47,711 bases of DNA from an uncultured Sphingosinicella sp. Lineage in GTDB: Bacteria; Pseudomonadota; Alphaproteobacteria; Sphingomonadales; Sphingomonadaceae. Under the pieces are notes generated by a model. That model saw only the letters and a program-made list of their open reading frames with translations. It did no database searches and was not told the origin of the DNA. A program made the translations under genes and the position numbers. Below are positions 6,730 through 14,558 of this stretch, in pieces (position 1 is the first letter of the stretch; every line of letters begins with the position of its first letter). The stretch spans positions 1 to 47,711 of the forward strand of contig NZ_CADCWD010000070.1 of NCBI RefSeq assembly GCF_902806315.1, given 5' to 3'.

Positions 6730-7905
6730 ATGGCCGAAGCCAACCCGCAGCAAAACGCCGTCGAGGTCGTGGCCACGGTCGAGGGCAACCGGCTCACCTT
6801 GCTGCCCGACGGGCCCGAGCGGCTGGAAGCGCTGATCGCGCTGATCGACGGCGCCGAGCGAACGCTTCGCCTCCTTTATTACATGTTCCTCAGCGATGCG
6901 TCCGGCGAGCGCGTGCGCGACGCGCTGCTCAAGGCGGCGGAGCGCGGGGTCAAGGTCTCGTTGCTCGTCGACGGGTTCGGCAGCGATGCGGCCAAGGCTT
7001 CATTCTTCCAGCCGCTCGTCGATAGCCAGGTCCGCTTCTGCCGGTTCAGCGCCAAATGGGGACGCCGCTATCTGCTCCGCAACCACCAGAAGCTGGCGCT
7101 CGCCGATGAGCGCCGGGTGATCATCGGCGGTTTCAACGTGTCCGACGACTATTTCGGCACGATCGAGTCTGGCGCGTGGCGTGACCTCGGCCTTCAGGTC
7201 GAGGGCGACAGCGTGCTTGGGCTCGTCCACTATTTCGACACTCTCTTCGAATGGACCTTTCGGCCTGGTGGCCGCATTCGGGAGCTCCGCCGCGTCCTGC
7301 AGCAGAGCAGCGTCACACAGGGCAAGCTCCACTGGCTGTTCGGCGGCCCGACGCGCCGGCTCAGCCCCTGGGCCCGCGCCGTTCGCCGGGACATGCGCAG
7401 GGCACAGCGGCTGGACCTCATTGCCGCCTATTTCGCGCCGAGCCTCGGCATGCTTCGCCGCATCGCTGGCATCGCACGGCGCGGCAAGGCGAGGGTTATC
7501 ACCGCCGCCAAGTCCGACAACACCTCTACAATCGCTGCGGCGCGGAGCACCTATTGGTGGCTGCTGAAGCGCCGGGTCGAGATCTACGAATACCAACCGA
7601 CCAAGCTTCATTCGAAGCTGTTCGTGGTCGACGACGTCGTCCACATCGGATCGGCCAATTTCGACATGCGCAGCCTGTTCCTCAATCTGGAAATGATGCT
7701 GCGCGTCGACGACAAGGCCTTTGCGGACGCTATGCGTCGCTTCGTGGACGGGGAGGTGGCGAACAGCGAGCCGATCACGCGCGAGAAGCACAATGCGCAG
7801 CGCAGCCTGCTCAACCGCCTCCATTGGGGTTTCGGCTATTTCATCCTTGCGGTTGCGGACTACCGAATATCGAGGACCTTAAACTTCGGCCCCGACGGAG
7901 AATGA
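6730..7905 (+). CDS. Phospholipase D / cardiolipin synthase family protein
   Basis: The 391-residue protein has two HKD motifs: H119-x-K121-x4-D126 (NHQKLALAD, followed by GGFN) and H294-x-K296-x4-D301 (LHSKLFVVD, followed by GSANFD). This is the two-lobed arrangement of cardiolipin synthases, which exchange phosphatidyl groups between phospholipids. There is no N-terminal transmembrane segment, unlike ClsA, so it resembles ClsB-like proteins; a C-terminal hydrophobic patch (WGFGYFILAVADY) may touch the membrane. I chose the ATG at 6730, because the open frame upstream is antisense to rpoZ. It is divergent from rpoZ and convergent with a phospholipid methyltransferase-like gene. Confidence 0.88.
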   Translation: MAEANPQQNAVEVVATVEGNRLTLLPDGPERLEALIALIDGAERTLRLLYYMFLSDASGERVRDALLKAAERGVKVSLLVDGFGSDAAKASFFQPLVDSQVRFCRFSAKWGRRYLLRNHQKLALADERRVIIGGFNVSDDYFGTIESGAWRDLGLQVEGDSVLGLVHYFDTLFEWTFRPGGRIRELRRVLQQSSVTQGKLHWLFGGPTRRLSPWARAVRRDMRRAQRLDLIAAYFAPSLGMLRRIAGIARRGKARVITAAKSDNTSTIAAARSTYWWLLKRRVEIYEYQPTKLHSKLFVVDDVVHIGSANFDMRSLFLNLEMMLRVDDKAFADAMRRFVDGEVANSEPITREKHNAQRSLLNRLHWGFGYFILAVADYRISRTLNFGPDGE

Positions 7906-7921
7906 CGGGACCGGGGAGAGC

Positions 7922-8539
7922 CTAGTCCTTCCAGGCCCAGAAGAGCGTGGCGGGCGGGATGTTCACCCACTCGAAGCCTTTGTCGATCCGATCGAAATGC
8001 GGAGCGATATACTGCCGCACCTTCGGTGAGAATTGGTAGACCAGGAAGGCGCCGCCGGGCCGCAGCGCTTCGGCGGTTTCGGCCGCGATCGCAGGTCCGA
8101 CGCCCGGCGGAAGCGTGGAGAAGGGAAGTCCGGAAAGAATATAGTCGGCCTGGGCGAAGCCGCGCTCGGCCATGATCTTGCGCACGTTCGCGGCCGAGCC
8201 GGTGACGGCCTCCAGGCGCGAATCCATGAATTTGCTGTTGAGGTACGATGTGAAGTCGGCGTTTGTGTCGATCGTCAGCAGCGTGCCGTCAGGCGCAAGA
8301 CGGTCGAGGATATGCTGGGTGAAGGTGCCGACGCCCGGCCCATATTCGATGAACAGCTTGGTATTGGACCAGTCCACCGGATCGAGCATCTTGTCGATCA
8401 GCACCTTCGAGGAGGGGATCACCGATCCGACCATCACAGGGTGCTTGATGAAGCCGCGCAGGAACTGCCAGAGCGGGCCTCCGCCGGCGCGACGGTTATA
8501 GGCTCGGTCGCGGCGGGCCTGTTCGATGGAAAAAGTCAT
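7922..8539 (-). CDS. Class I SAM-dependent methyltransferase, PmtA-like (phospholipid N-methyltransferase family)
   Basis: The 205-residue protein carries the SAM-binding motif EYGPGVGTFTQHIL with a downstream acidic residue (LLTIDTN), and GLPFSTLPP at the motif IV position, a combination typical of rRNA-dimethylase-like enzymes that include the Rhodobacter-type phosphatidylethanolamine N-methyltransferases. HPVMVGSVIPSS near the N-terminus is also typical of that group. Substrate is inferred, not shown. I chose the ATG at 8539 because GGGAG lies 6 bp before it; the longer frame to 8734 adds low-complexity sequence. Together with the convergent cardiolipin-synthase-like gene it suggests membrane lipid modification. 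Confidence 0.75.
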   Translation of the reverse strand: MTFSIEQARRDRAYNRRAGGGPLWQFLRGFIKHPVMVGSVIPSSKVLIDKMLDPVDWSNTKLFIEYGPGVGTFTQHILDRLAPDGTLLTIDTNADFTSYLNSKFMDSRLEAVTGSAANVRKIMAERGFAQADYILSGLPFSTLPPGVGPAIAAETAEALRPGGAFLVYQFSPKVRQYIAPHFDRIDKGFEWVNIPPATLFWAWKD

Positions 8540-8737
8540 TACGGCTCCCGAAATATCTGGCGCGCCAAGCGCGTTGGCAAAACAACGCCGGAATGGCAAG
8601 CGCGGCCCAGTGCAGGTCCAAAAAAACGACATTTGTCCACCAAAGTGGTGTCCCAGAGACCCTTTGACGGGGAAAACGCGCGAAAAGAACAACATAGGTG
8701 AAGCCGGAGTAGCGCCTCTCATGCTCAAGGGCATTCG

Positions 8738-9994
8738 ATGAACGGCTTCTCCCTCTCCCGCGAGCGTTTCTCCCTGCTGTTCGCGGTCATGCTCGTGGCC
8801 GCCGCCGGCAACACGGCGATGCAGTCGCTGATGCCGTCGATCGGGCGCGAGCTTGGGGTTGAAGACCTATGGGTCGCCGTCGCGTTCAGTCTCTCCGCGA
8901 TCCTGTGGGTGGTCGCCGCGCCGCATTGGGCGCGCCGCGCCGATCAGCGCGGACGGCGCGCGCTGATGCGGCTGGGCCTCTACGGCTTTATCTCGTCGAT
9001 GCTGGTCTGCGGGCTCGTGATCGCCGCAGGGCTCGCCGGCCTGCTCGGGCCCATGGCGGTGTTCTTCATCTTCATGCTCGGCCGCGGCATTTACGGCTGG
9101 TTCGGCTCTGCTTCTCCGCCAGCGGTGCAGGCCTATGTCGCAGCGCGCACTGAAGGCCAGGAGCGAACCAACGCCCTCTCCGCCATTGCCTCCTCCTTCG
9201 GTCTCGGCACGATTATCGGGCCGGCGATCGCTCCGCTGTTCATCTTCCGCCCGCTCGGGCTCTCCGGTCCGCTAATCGTCTTCGCGCTGATCGGCGCGGC
9301 TGTGTTGACGGCCCTCGTCCTGCGCCTGCCCGACGACACGCCCAAAAACCCCGCGCGCGGCCGCATCGTCGATTATCCTTCGATTGGCGTGGGACGTCCT
9401 CAGCTCGATCGCAAAGAGGGTGAGTCGGCGCGCCTGCGCTGGCTCGATCCCCGCATTCTGCCCTGGAGCATCGCCGGGATCGTCGGCGGCCACGGCTATG
9501 CCGCTTTGCTCGGCGTGATCGGCTTCCTCGTCATCGACCGGCTGAAGCTGCCGCCCGAACATGCCCAACAGTCGATCGCGCTCGTGCTGATCGCGGGCGC
9601 GGTGGCGACGCTCTTCGCTCAATGGTGGCTGATCCCTCACTTGCGCATGTCGCCGCGCGCCCTGGTCTTTTGGGGCTCGATCGTGGCTGCGGTCGGCTCC
9701 GCGGTCACCGGCCTTGCGGACGGCGTCTACGGCCTCAGCATGAGCTTCGCGCTCGCCTCGGTCGGCTTCGGCCTCTACCGGCCCGGCTTCACCAGCGGCG
9801 CTTCCCTATCCGTCGATCCGGAGGAGCAGAATGCGGTCGCGGGCATGGTCGCGTCCGTGAACGGCATTCCATACATCGCCGCGCCCGTGATCGGAGTGGC
9901 GCTTTACAAGCTGTGGATGCCGCTCCCGTTCCTCGTCACCGGTTTCGTGATGCTCGGCCTCGCTTTCTGGATCAGCCGACGTCTGCGCCCTTAG
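8738..9994 (+). CDS. Major facilitator superfamily transporter
   Basis: The 418-residue protein has about 12 hydrophobic segments and the MFS loop 2-3 signature in the form WARRADQRGRRALMRLG. A cytoplasmic loop of about 45 residues (PDDTPKNPARGRIVDYPS and onward) separates the two six-helix halves. It resembles drug- or metabolite-type exporters, but no substrate can be assigned. It is divergent from the methyltransferase gene across a 198-bp gap in which I see no clear regulatory motif. Its last 23 bp overlap the convergent Cdc48-like gene. Confidence 0.88.
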   Translation: MNGFSLSRERFSLLFAVMLVAAAGNTAMQSLMPSIGRELGVEDLWVAVAFSLSAILWVVAAPHWARRADQRGRRALMRLGLYGFISSMLVCGLVIAAGLAGLLGPMAVFFIFMLGRGIYGWFGSASPPAVQAYVAARTEGQERTNALSAIASSFGLGTIIGPAIAPLFIFRPLGLSGPLIVFALIGAAVLTALVLRLPDDTPKNPARGRIVDYPSIGVGRPQLDRKEGESARLRWLDPRILPWSIAGIVGGHGYAALLGVIGFLVIDRLKLPPEHAQQSIALVLIAGAVATLFAQWWLIPHLRMSPRALVFWGSIVAAVGSAVTGLADGVYGLSMSFALASVGFGLYRPGFTSGASLSVDPEEQNAVAGMVASVNGIPYIAAPVIGVALYKLWMPLPFLVTGFVMLGLAFWISRRLRP

Positions 9995-12281
9995 GTCCGC
10001 GCGGCGTCAGCATGCCGGGCGAGATGAAGCCGATCCCTCCGCCGACGCTCCGCGCCTCCTGCTTGAGGCTCGCCTCGATCTTCTCGTAATCGGCTTCCAT
10101 GTCGGGCGTCACGGAGGCGCGCGTCTCCTTCAACGCCCGCTCGAAATGCTCGCCCGTGACCGTCGTCGCGGAAAGGTTCTCCCTCAGCGCGAACAGACCT
10201 GCCCTTCGAACGAGGTCTTCGAGGTCCGCCCCGGTGAACCGGTCGCTGCGCTCCGCAAGCGAGTCGAGATCGACATCATCGGCGAGCGGCATCTTCTTGG
10301 TCTGGATGCCGAGAATGTGCCGCCGCCCAGCCGTATCGGGCACCGACACATAGATCAGCTCGTCGAACCGCCCCGGACGCAGCAAAGCCGGATCGATGAG
10401 GTTGGGCCGGTTGGTCGCGCCGATGACGACGACCGAGCCCAGCTCCTCCAGCCCGTCCATCTCGGCAAGGATCGTGTTCACGACCCGCTCGGTTACCTGC
10501 GGCTCGCCCATGCCGCCGCCGCGCGCGGGCACCAGGCTGTCGAGCTCGTCGATGAAGATGACGGTCGGCGCGACCTGCCGTGCGCGGGCAAAGAGCCGGG
10601 CGATCTGCTGTTCGCTCTCGCCATACCATTTCGAGAGCAGGTCAGAGGATTTGGTGGCGATGAAGTTCGCCTCCGCCTCCCGCGCTGTGGCCTTTGCGAG
10701 CAGCGTCTTGCCCGTGCCCGGCGGGCCATAAAGCAGGAAGCCCTTGGCTGGCCGGACACCCAGCCGCTTGAACGCTTCGGGGTCCTTCAACGGAAGCTCG
10801 ACACCTTCTCGGAGCCGCTCCCGGGCTTCGTCGACGCCGCCGATATCGTCCCAACCGATTGTGGGGGCCTGGACCATCACTTCGCGCATCGCGGAAGGCT
10901 GGACACGTTTCAACGCCTCGTCGAAGTCGCTCCCCTTCACGGACAGGGTTTCGAGCACCTCGGGCGGGATCGTCCCTTCTTCCAGGTTGATCTGCGGCAT
11001 GATGCGACGGATCGACTCGATCGCCGCCTCGCGCGTCAGCGCCGCAAGATCGGCTCCTACGAAGCCATAGGTGCGTCGGGAGAGCTCGTTCAGGTTCACT
11101 CCGCCGTCCAAGGGCATGCCGCGCGTGTGGATGCCCAGGATCTCGCGCCGTCCGCGTTCATCGGGAACGCCGACCACGATTTCGCGATCGAAGCGGCCCG
11201 GCCGCCGCAGCGCTTCGTCGATCGCCTCCGGCCGGTTGGTGGCGGCGATGACGACCAGATTCTGCCGCGGCTCGAGACCGTCGAGCAGCGTCAGCAGCTG
11301 CGCGACCAGACGCTTCTCGGTCTCCCCCTGCACCTGACCCCGCTTGGGCGCGATCGAATCGATCTCGTCGATGAAGATGATGGAAGGCGCGGCCTTACCC
11401 GCTTCCTCGAACAGCTCGCGCAGGCGCTTCTCGCTCTCGCCATAGGCCGATCCCATGATCTCGGGGCCGGCAATGTGGAAAAAGTTGGCGTCGCTTTCGT
11501 TGGCCACGGCACGGGCGAGCCGCGTCTTGCCGGTGCCCGGCGGGCCGTGCAGGAGCACGCCCTTGGGCGGATCGACCCCCAGCCGCTCGAATATCTCGGG
11601 GTAGCGAAGCGGCAGCTCCACCATCTCGCGCAACTGGTCGATGGTCGATCCGATGCCGCCGATATCGTCATAAGTGACGTCGGCGCGGCGCGTGTCCTTG
11701 GCCTCGGTATATTCGGAGCGAAGCTCGACCTCTGTGTTCGCGTCGATATGGACGATGCCCTTGGGCGTCGTGGAGACGACCGTCAGGCGGATCTCCTGCA
11801 GCGCATAGGCTGGCGCGTTCAGCATCTGGCGAAGCTCGGGCGGAATGTCGCCGCGCTGCACCTGCTGTTGGCCGGTCGTCGAAACAACATCGCCGGCCGT
11901 CACCGGCTTCATTCCGAAGCTCCGCTTCAGCGCACTGGCCGAGCCTTGGAGGCGTAGGTTCTTCTGCGCGGGCGCGAAAACAACGCGCTGTGCAGGCTTC
12001 GAATCCGCCTTGCGCACGGCGACGAAGTCGCCCGAGCCGATTTCGGCATTGGCGCGCTGCAGGCCATCGAGCCGAATGATGCCAAGCCCCTCATCCTCCG
12101 GATAAGGCGAGACCGCCCGCGCAGGCGTGGAGCGCTTGCCGACCAGCTCGATCACGTCGCCTTCGCTGACGCCGAGCGTCGCCATCACCGAGCGTGGAAG
12201 CCGCGCAATCCCGCGGCCGCTGTCGTCGGGGCGCATATTGGCCACCTGGAGCCGCGTCGGGCCTCTCTCGTCGTCCGCCAT
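9972..12281 (-). CDS. Cdc48/p97-like double AAA+ ATPase
   Basis: The 769-residue protein has an N-terminal double-psi-barrel-like domain (about 1-190: GIARLPRSVMATLGVSEGDVIEL) and two AAA domains. D1 has Walker A GPPGTGKT at 246-253 and Walker B FIDEID at 303-308; D2 has Walker A GPPGTGKT at 519-526 and FIDELD. Both carry the second region of homology (ATNRP, RRPGRFD / LRPGRFD). Both catalytic glutamates are present. Eukaryotic and archaeal relatives are protein unfoldases; the bacterial substrates are unknown. The start at 12281 (MADDERGP) is placed after GGAAGATTTCAGC; the longer frame runs into a terminator. There is no adaptor or protease gene next to it. Confidence 0.92.
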   Translation of the reverse strand: MADDERGPTRLQVANMRPDDSGRGIARLPRSVMATLGVSEGDVIELVGKRSTPARAVSPYPEDEGLGIIRLDGLQRANAEIGSGDFVAVRKADSKPAQRVVFAPAQKNLRLQGSASALKRSFGMKPVTAGDVVSTTGQQQVQRGDIPPELRQMLNAPAYALQEIRLTVVSTTPKGIVHIDANTEVELRSEYTEAKDTRRADVTYDDIGGIGSTIDQLREMVELPLRYPEIFERLGVDPPKGVLLHGPPGTGKTRLARAVANESDANFFHIAGPEIMGSAYGESEKRLRELFEEAGKAAPSIIFIDEIDSIAPKRGQVQGETEKRLVAQLLTLLDGLEPRQNLVVIAATNRPEAIDEALRRPGRFDREIVVGVPDERGRREILGIHTRGMPLDGGVNLNELSRRTYGFVGADLAALTREAAIESIRRIMPQINLEEGTIPPEVLETLSVKGSDFDEALKRVQPSAMREVMVQAPTIGWDDIGGVDEARERLREGVELPLKDPEAFKRLGVRPAKGFLLYGPPGTGKTLLAKATAREAEANFIATKSSDLLSKWYGESEQQIARLFARARQVAPTVIFIDELDSLVPARGGGMGEPQVTERVVNTILAEMDGLEELGSVVVIGATNRPNLIDPALLRPGRFDELIYVSVPDTAGRRHILGIQTKKMPLADDVDLDSLAERSDRFTGADLEDLVRRAGLFALRENLSATTVTGEHFERALKETRASVTPDMEADYEKIEASLKQEARSVGGGIGFISPGMLTPRGPKGADVG

Positions 12282-12394
12282 GCTGAAATCTTCCTCTCTC
12301 GGCCCATTGGCCAGATAAGAAGGGACAACAAAGCTTCCACCCCGCCGGTTCAAAAACAGTTCGGGGCCGTGCCGACCAACTCGGACACGAGCAC

Positions 12395-12425
12395 AAAAAA
12401 AGGGCCGGCTCCGAAGAACCGACCC
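12395..12425 (-). terminator. Intrinsic terminator with UUCG tetraloop
   Basis: On the minus strand GGGTCGGTTC pairs with GAGCCGGCCC (10 bp including G-U pairs) around a TTCG loop, followed directly by seven T residues. This is a textbook rho-independent terminator. No protein gene ends here on this strand, so it most likely ends a short non-coding transcript and insulates the downstream AAA ATPase gene. Confidence 0.85.
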
Positions 12426-12490
12426 TAAAAGTTTTAGGAGAGGATGCCTGAAAGGCACGCTCCTTATCCGCGCCGGGCCGCCATTGTGCA
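12395..12490 (-). ncRNA. Candidate small regulatory RNA upstream of the Cdc48-like gene
   Basis: The 333-bp gap 12282-12614 between the AAA ATPase and LysR genes contains a strong minus-strand terminator with no protein gene before it. The preceding transcript has a small hairpin (TGCC-TTTCA-GGCA), a pyrimidine-rich single-stranded stretch (CATCCTCTCC), a self-complementary CCTAAAACTTTTAGG, and then the UUCG-capped terminator with U7. This is the layout of an Hfq-type sRNA. It reminds me of the alphaproteobacterial suhB/MmgR family, but I cannot run the covariance model. The 5' end is not determined; 12490 is an estimate. A six-codon ORF (MAARRG) is present but is unlikely to matter. Confidence 0.55.
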
Positions 12491-12502
12491 ATTGCGAAGG
12501 AA

Positions 12503-12519
12503 TGTGCTACGATTGCACA
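12503..12519. promoter_or_regulatory. LysR-type box (T-N11-A dyad) upstream of the lysR gene
   Basis: TGTGC-TACGATT-GCACA is a perfect interrupted dyad that contains the T-N11-A core expected for LysR-type regulators. It lies 96 bp before the LysR start codon and between that gene and the divergent sRNA candidate, the usual place for an autoregulatory site. The assignment is inferred from position and symmetry. Confidence 0.45.
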
Positions 12520-12614
12520 TCTTGCATGTGGGATTCGGCTGATTTCGGCGACGTTGCTGAAATAAGTCAGAAAAGTTGCAGCGCACAACGAGGAGGCGCA
12601 AGGAGCGGCAAAGG

Positions 12615-13514
12615 ATGCGCAGGCTTCCCCCTTTGACGGCCATCGAAGCCTTCGTCCAAGTGGCGCGCCTCGGCTCGATGAAGGCCGCGGCAGAGGCGCT
12701 CGCCCTTTCTTCCCCTGCCCTTACCCGCCGGGTTCAGGCGCTTGAGCGCTATGTCGGCCACACCTTGTTCGAGCGGCGGCACCAGGCGGTGTCGCTCAAT
12801 CCGGACGGCGAGCGGCTGCTTGGCGAGATCGGGCCCTCCATCGACGCGCTGGCCCTGGCGATGGAGCGGGCGGCGGGCCAAAGCGAGATGATGCGGCTCA
12901 GGCTGGCCGTCCCCTCCCTTTTCGCCTCGCAGCGGCTGATGCCGAGCCTTCCGACTTTGCGGGCGAAGTTTCCGGACCTTCACATCGACATCGACACCGG
13001 CGCCAATCGCTTGGCACGGCTGGACGACGGCATCGACGCGGCAATCGCCATCACCACCGAAGTCGATCCCGTCCTTTACTCCCGCCGCATCGACAGCAAC
13101 TGCGTGATCGCGATCGGCTCCCGCGAGGTGCAGGAGGGGCCGAACGCGATCCGCGACCCCGCGCAGCTCGCGAGCGCCACCATCTTCCTCCACCGCGACA
13201 TGCCGGAAACCTTCACCTATTGGCGCGAGGCGATCGGCTTGCCCGATCTCCAGCCCGCCGCCACCGATCATTTCGATTCCGGGCAGCTGATCCTCGACGC
13301 CGCCGCGCAGGGCCTGGGCGTTGCTTTCATGCTCGAAAGCCATTTGTTCGGCTCCAGCGACGATCGCCTCGTCCGCATCTTCGAACAGAGCGTGCCCAGC
13401 CCCTACAGTTACTGGTTCGCCTGCCGCCGCTCCTCGCTGACCCGGCGGCCGGTAAAGATCTTCCATGATTGGCTGTTCGAGACGGTAGCGGCGCGACCGA
13501 AATCGCCGGCGTAA
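12615..13514 (+). CDS. LysR-family transcriptional regulator (GcvA-like)
   Basis: The 299-residue protein has an N-terminal winged HTH (PPLTAIEAFVQVARLGSMKAAAEALALSSPALTRRVQALER) and a substrate-binding effector domain (LRLAVPSLFASQRLMPSLPTL onward). The PLTAIEAF opening and the VAFMLESHLF region resemble the GcvA group, but the ligand is unknown. I chose the ATG at 12615, preceded by AAGGAGCGGCAAAGG; an upstream in-frame TTG at 12576 has no comparable site. A T-N11-A dyad lies upstream. Confidence 0.9.
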   Translation: MRRLPPLTAIEAFVQVARLGSMKAAAEALALSSPALTRRVQALERYVGHTLFERRHQAVSLNPDGERLLGEIGPSIDALALAMERAAGQSEMMRLRLAVPSLFASQRLMPSLPTLRAKFPDLHIDIDTGANRLARLDDGIDAAIAITTEVDPVLYSRRIDSNCVIAIGSREVQEGPNAIRDPAQLASATIFLHRDMPETFTYWREAIGLPDLQPAATDHFDSGQLILDAAAQGLGVAFMLESHLFGSSDDRLVRIFEQSVPSPYSYWFACRRSSLTRRPVKIFHDWLFETVAARPKSPA

Positions 13515-13577
13515 GCGCTAGTCAGCGTCGCTCGAAGCCGAGTTGCCGCGACCCAGCTCCAATGAACAGGCTGAAGC

Positions 13578-13697
13578 ATGACCGACCATGATCCGGAACC
13601 GGAAGGCAGATCGACCGCTTTTGTCTCGATGATGGGAGCCGCGGCGCTGCTCGCCTGGTTCGCATTGCTGTGGTTCATGTTCGGGGACGTGCTCTGA
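13578..13697 (+). CDS. 39-residue single-pass membrane protein
   Basis: A short ORF from ATG 13578 to TGA 13695-13697 encodes an acidic N-terminal segment (MTDHDPEPEGRST) followed by a hydrophobic, Trp/Phe-rich segment (FVSMMGAAALLAWFALLWFM) and a short FGDVL tail. This is the charge and hydrophobicity layout of a real small membrane protein rather than random sequence. Codon choice is strongly G/C at third positions, as in its neighbours. The ribosome binding site is weak (AGG about 9 bp upstream). Function unknown; it lies between the LysR and Crp genes. Confidence 0.55.
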   Translation: MTDHDPEPEGRSTAFVSMMGAAALLAWFALLWFMFGDVL

Positions 13698-13743
13698 TCC
13701 ATCGGCCACGGGCTGCGCCCGCTAGGGTGGAAAGGAGAGCAAA

Positions 13744-13833
13744 ATGGGGTTCACCCCGCCCTGTATGTGCGATCCCGTTGCGCTCGACGGGCGAGTGGAG
13801 CGGATCGGCTGCTCCCATGAGCGCTGCACATGA
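13744..13833 (+). CDS. 29-residue cysteine-containing leader peptide coupled to a Crp regulator
   Basis: An ATG at 13744 follows an excellent Shine-Dalgarno (AAAGGAGAGCAAA). The frame encodes 29 residues with four cysteines (PPCMCDP near the start, then GCSHERCT at the end). Its TGA stop overlaps the ATG of the downstream Crp-family gene (ATGA at 13830-13833). The downstream gene has no ribosome binding site of its own, so the small ORF may deliver ribosomes to it. Whether the peptide itself has a function, for example metal or redox sensing, is unknown. Confidence 0.5.
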   Translation: MGFTPPCMCDPVALDGRVERIGCSHERCT

Positions 13834-14558
13834 TTGCCGATACCCAGGGTTCCTGCCGAAACATCCTCCTTCGGGCCATGTCGCCGGAGGATTTTGCGCT
13901 GCTCGCCCCTCTCCTCACCCGCGTCACAATCGAGGTGGACGAGGTGCTCGCCGGTCCCGGACAGCCAATCGAGGCCATCTTCTTCCCGGAAACGGGGATC
14001 GTCACCTTTTGCGAGTTCCACGAGCGCGGAAGCCGCGTCGGAGTTGCTCATACGGGCTATGAGGGCTTTGCCGGCTGGCCCGTCCTGCTGGGATCCAATT
14101 CATCGCCGCACGAGGCAAGGATGACCGCCGTCGGCGGCACCGCCTTCCGGATCTCCGCCCCCGACATGCTGGCCTCATGCCGCGCCAGCGCGACGCTGCA
14201 CGATTTGCTGCTGCGTTTCGTCCGAGTCTTCACTGTCCAGCTCAGTTGCACGGTGGTGTCCAGCCTCACGCAATCCGTTGATACTCGTTTGTGCCGCTGG
14301 ACGCTCATGGCTCACGACCGGGTGGAAGGCGACGAGATCGAAGTCACGCACAGCGAGATCGCCGTGATGCTCGCCATCCGGCGGTCGAGCGTCACGGATG
14401 CGCTGCACATCCTGGAAGGCGAGGGGCTGATCCGCTGTCATCGTGGCATGGTGACGGTCCGGGACCGCGCCGGCTTGCGGCAGCGCGCCGGCGACACCTA
14501 TGGCACGGCCGAGGCCGAGTACAGCCGGCTCATCGCTCCGTTTCCGGAAGCCGGCTAG
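13830..14558 (+). CDS. Crp/Fnr-family transcriptional regulator
   Basis: The 242-residue protein has a cyclic-nucleotide-binding-type beta barrel (about 12-130: LAPLLTRVTIEVDEVLAGPGQPIEAIFFPETGIV) and a C-terminal winged helix (VTHSEIAVMLAIRRSSVTDALHILEGEGLI). It lacks the FNR N-terminal cysteine cluster and the canonical cAMP-binding residues of CRP, so the signal is unknown. It belongs to the same subgroup as the protein at 31758-32549. The start overlaps the stop of a small leader ORF (ATGA), and the end overlaps the convergent SDR gene by 4 bp. Confidence 0.85.
   Translation: MIADTQGSCRNILLRAMSPEDFALLAPLLTRVTIEVDEVLAGPGQPIEAIFFPETGIVTFCEFHERGSRVGVAHTGYEGFAGWPVLLGSNSSPHEARMTAVGGTAFRISAPDMLASCRASATLHDLLLRFVRVFTVQLSCTVVSSLTQSVDTRLCRWTLMAHDRVEGDEIEVTHSEIAVMLAIRRSSVTDALHILEGEGLIRCHRGMVTVRDRAGLRQRAGDTYGTAEAEYSRLIAPFPEAG

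Noticed and set aside
6730-7905. Phospholipase D-family protein as a defence or toxin nuclease
   Set aside because: Two HKD motifs in the cardiolipin-synthase arrangement and a nearby phospholipid methyltransferase-like gene favour a lipid enzyme.
10146-11957. 603-codon plus-strand open frame opposite the Cdc48-like gene
   Set aside because: Antisense shadow; the minus-strand frame has all the motifs of a double AAA ATPase.
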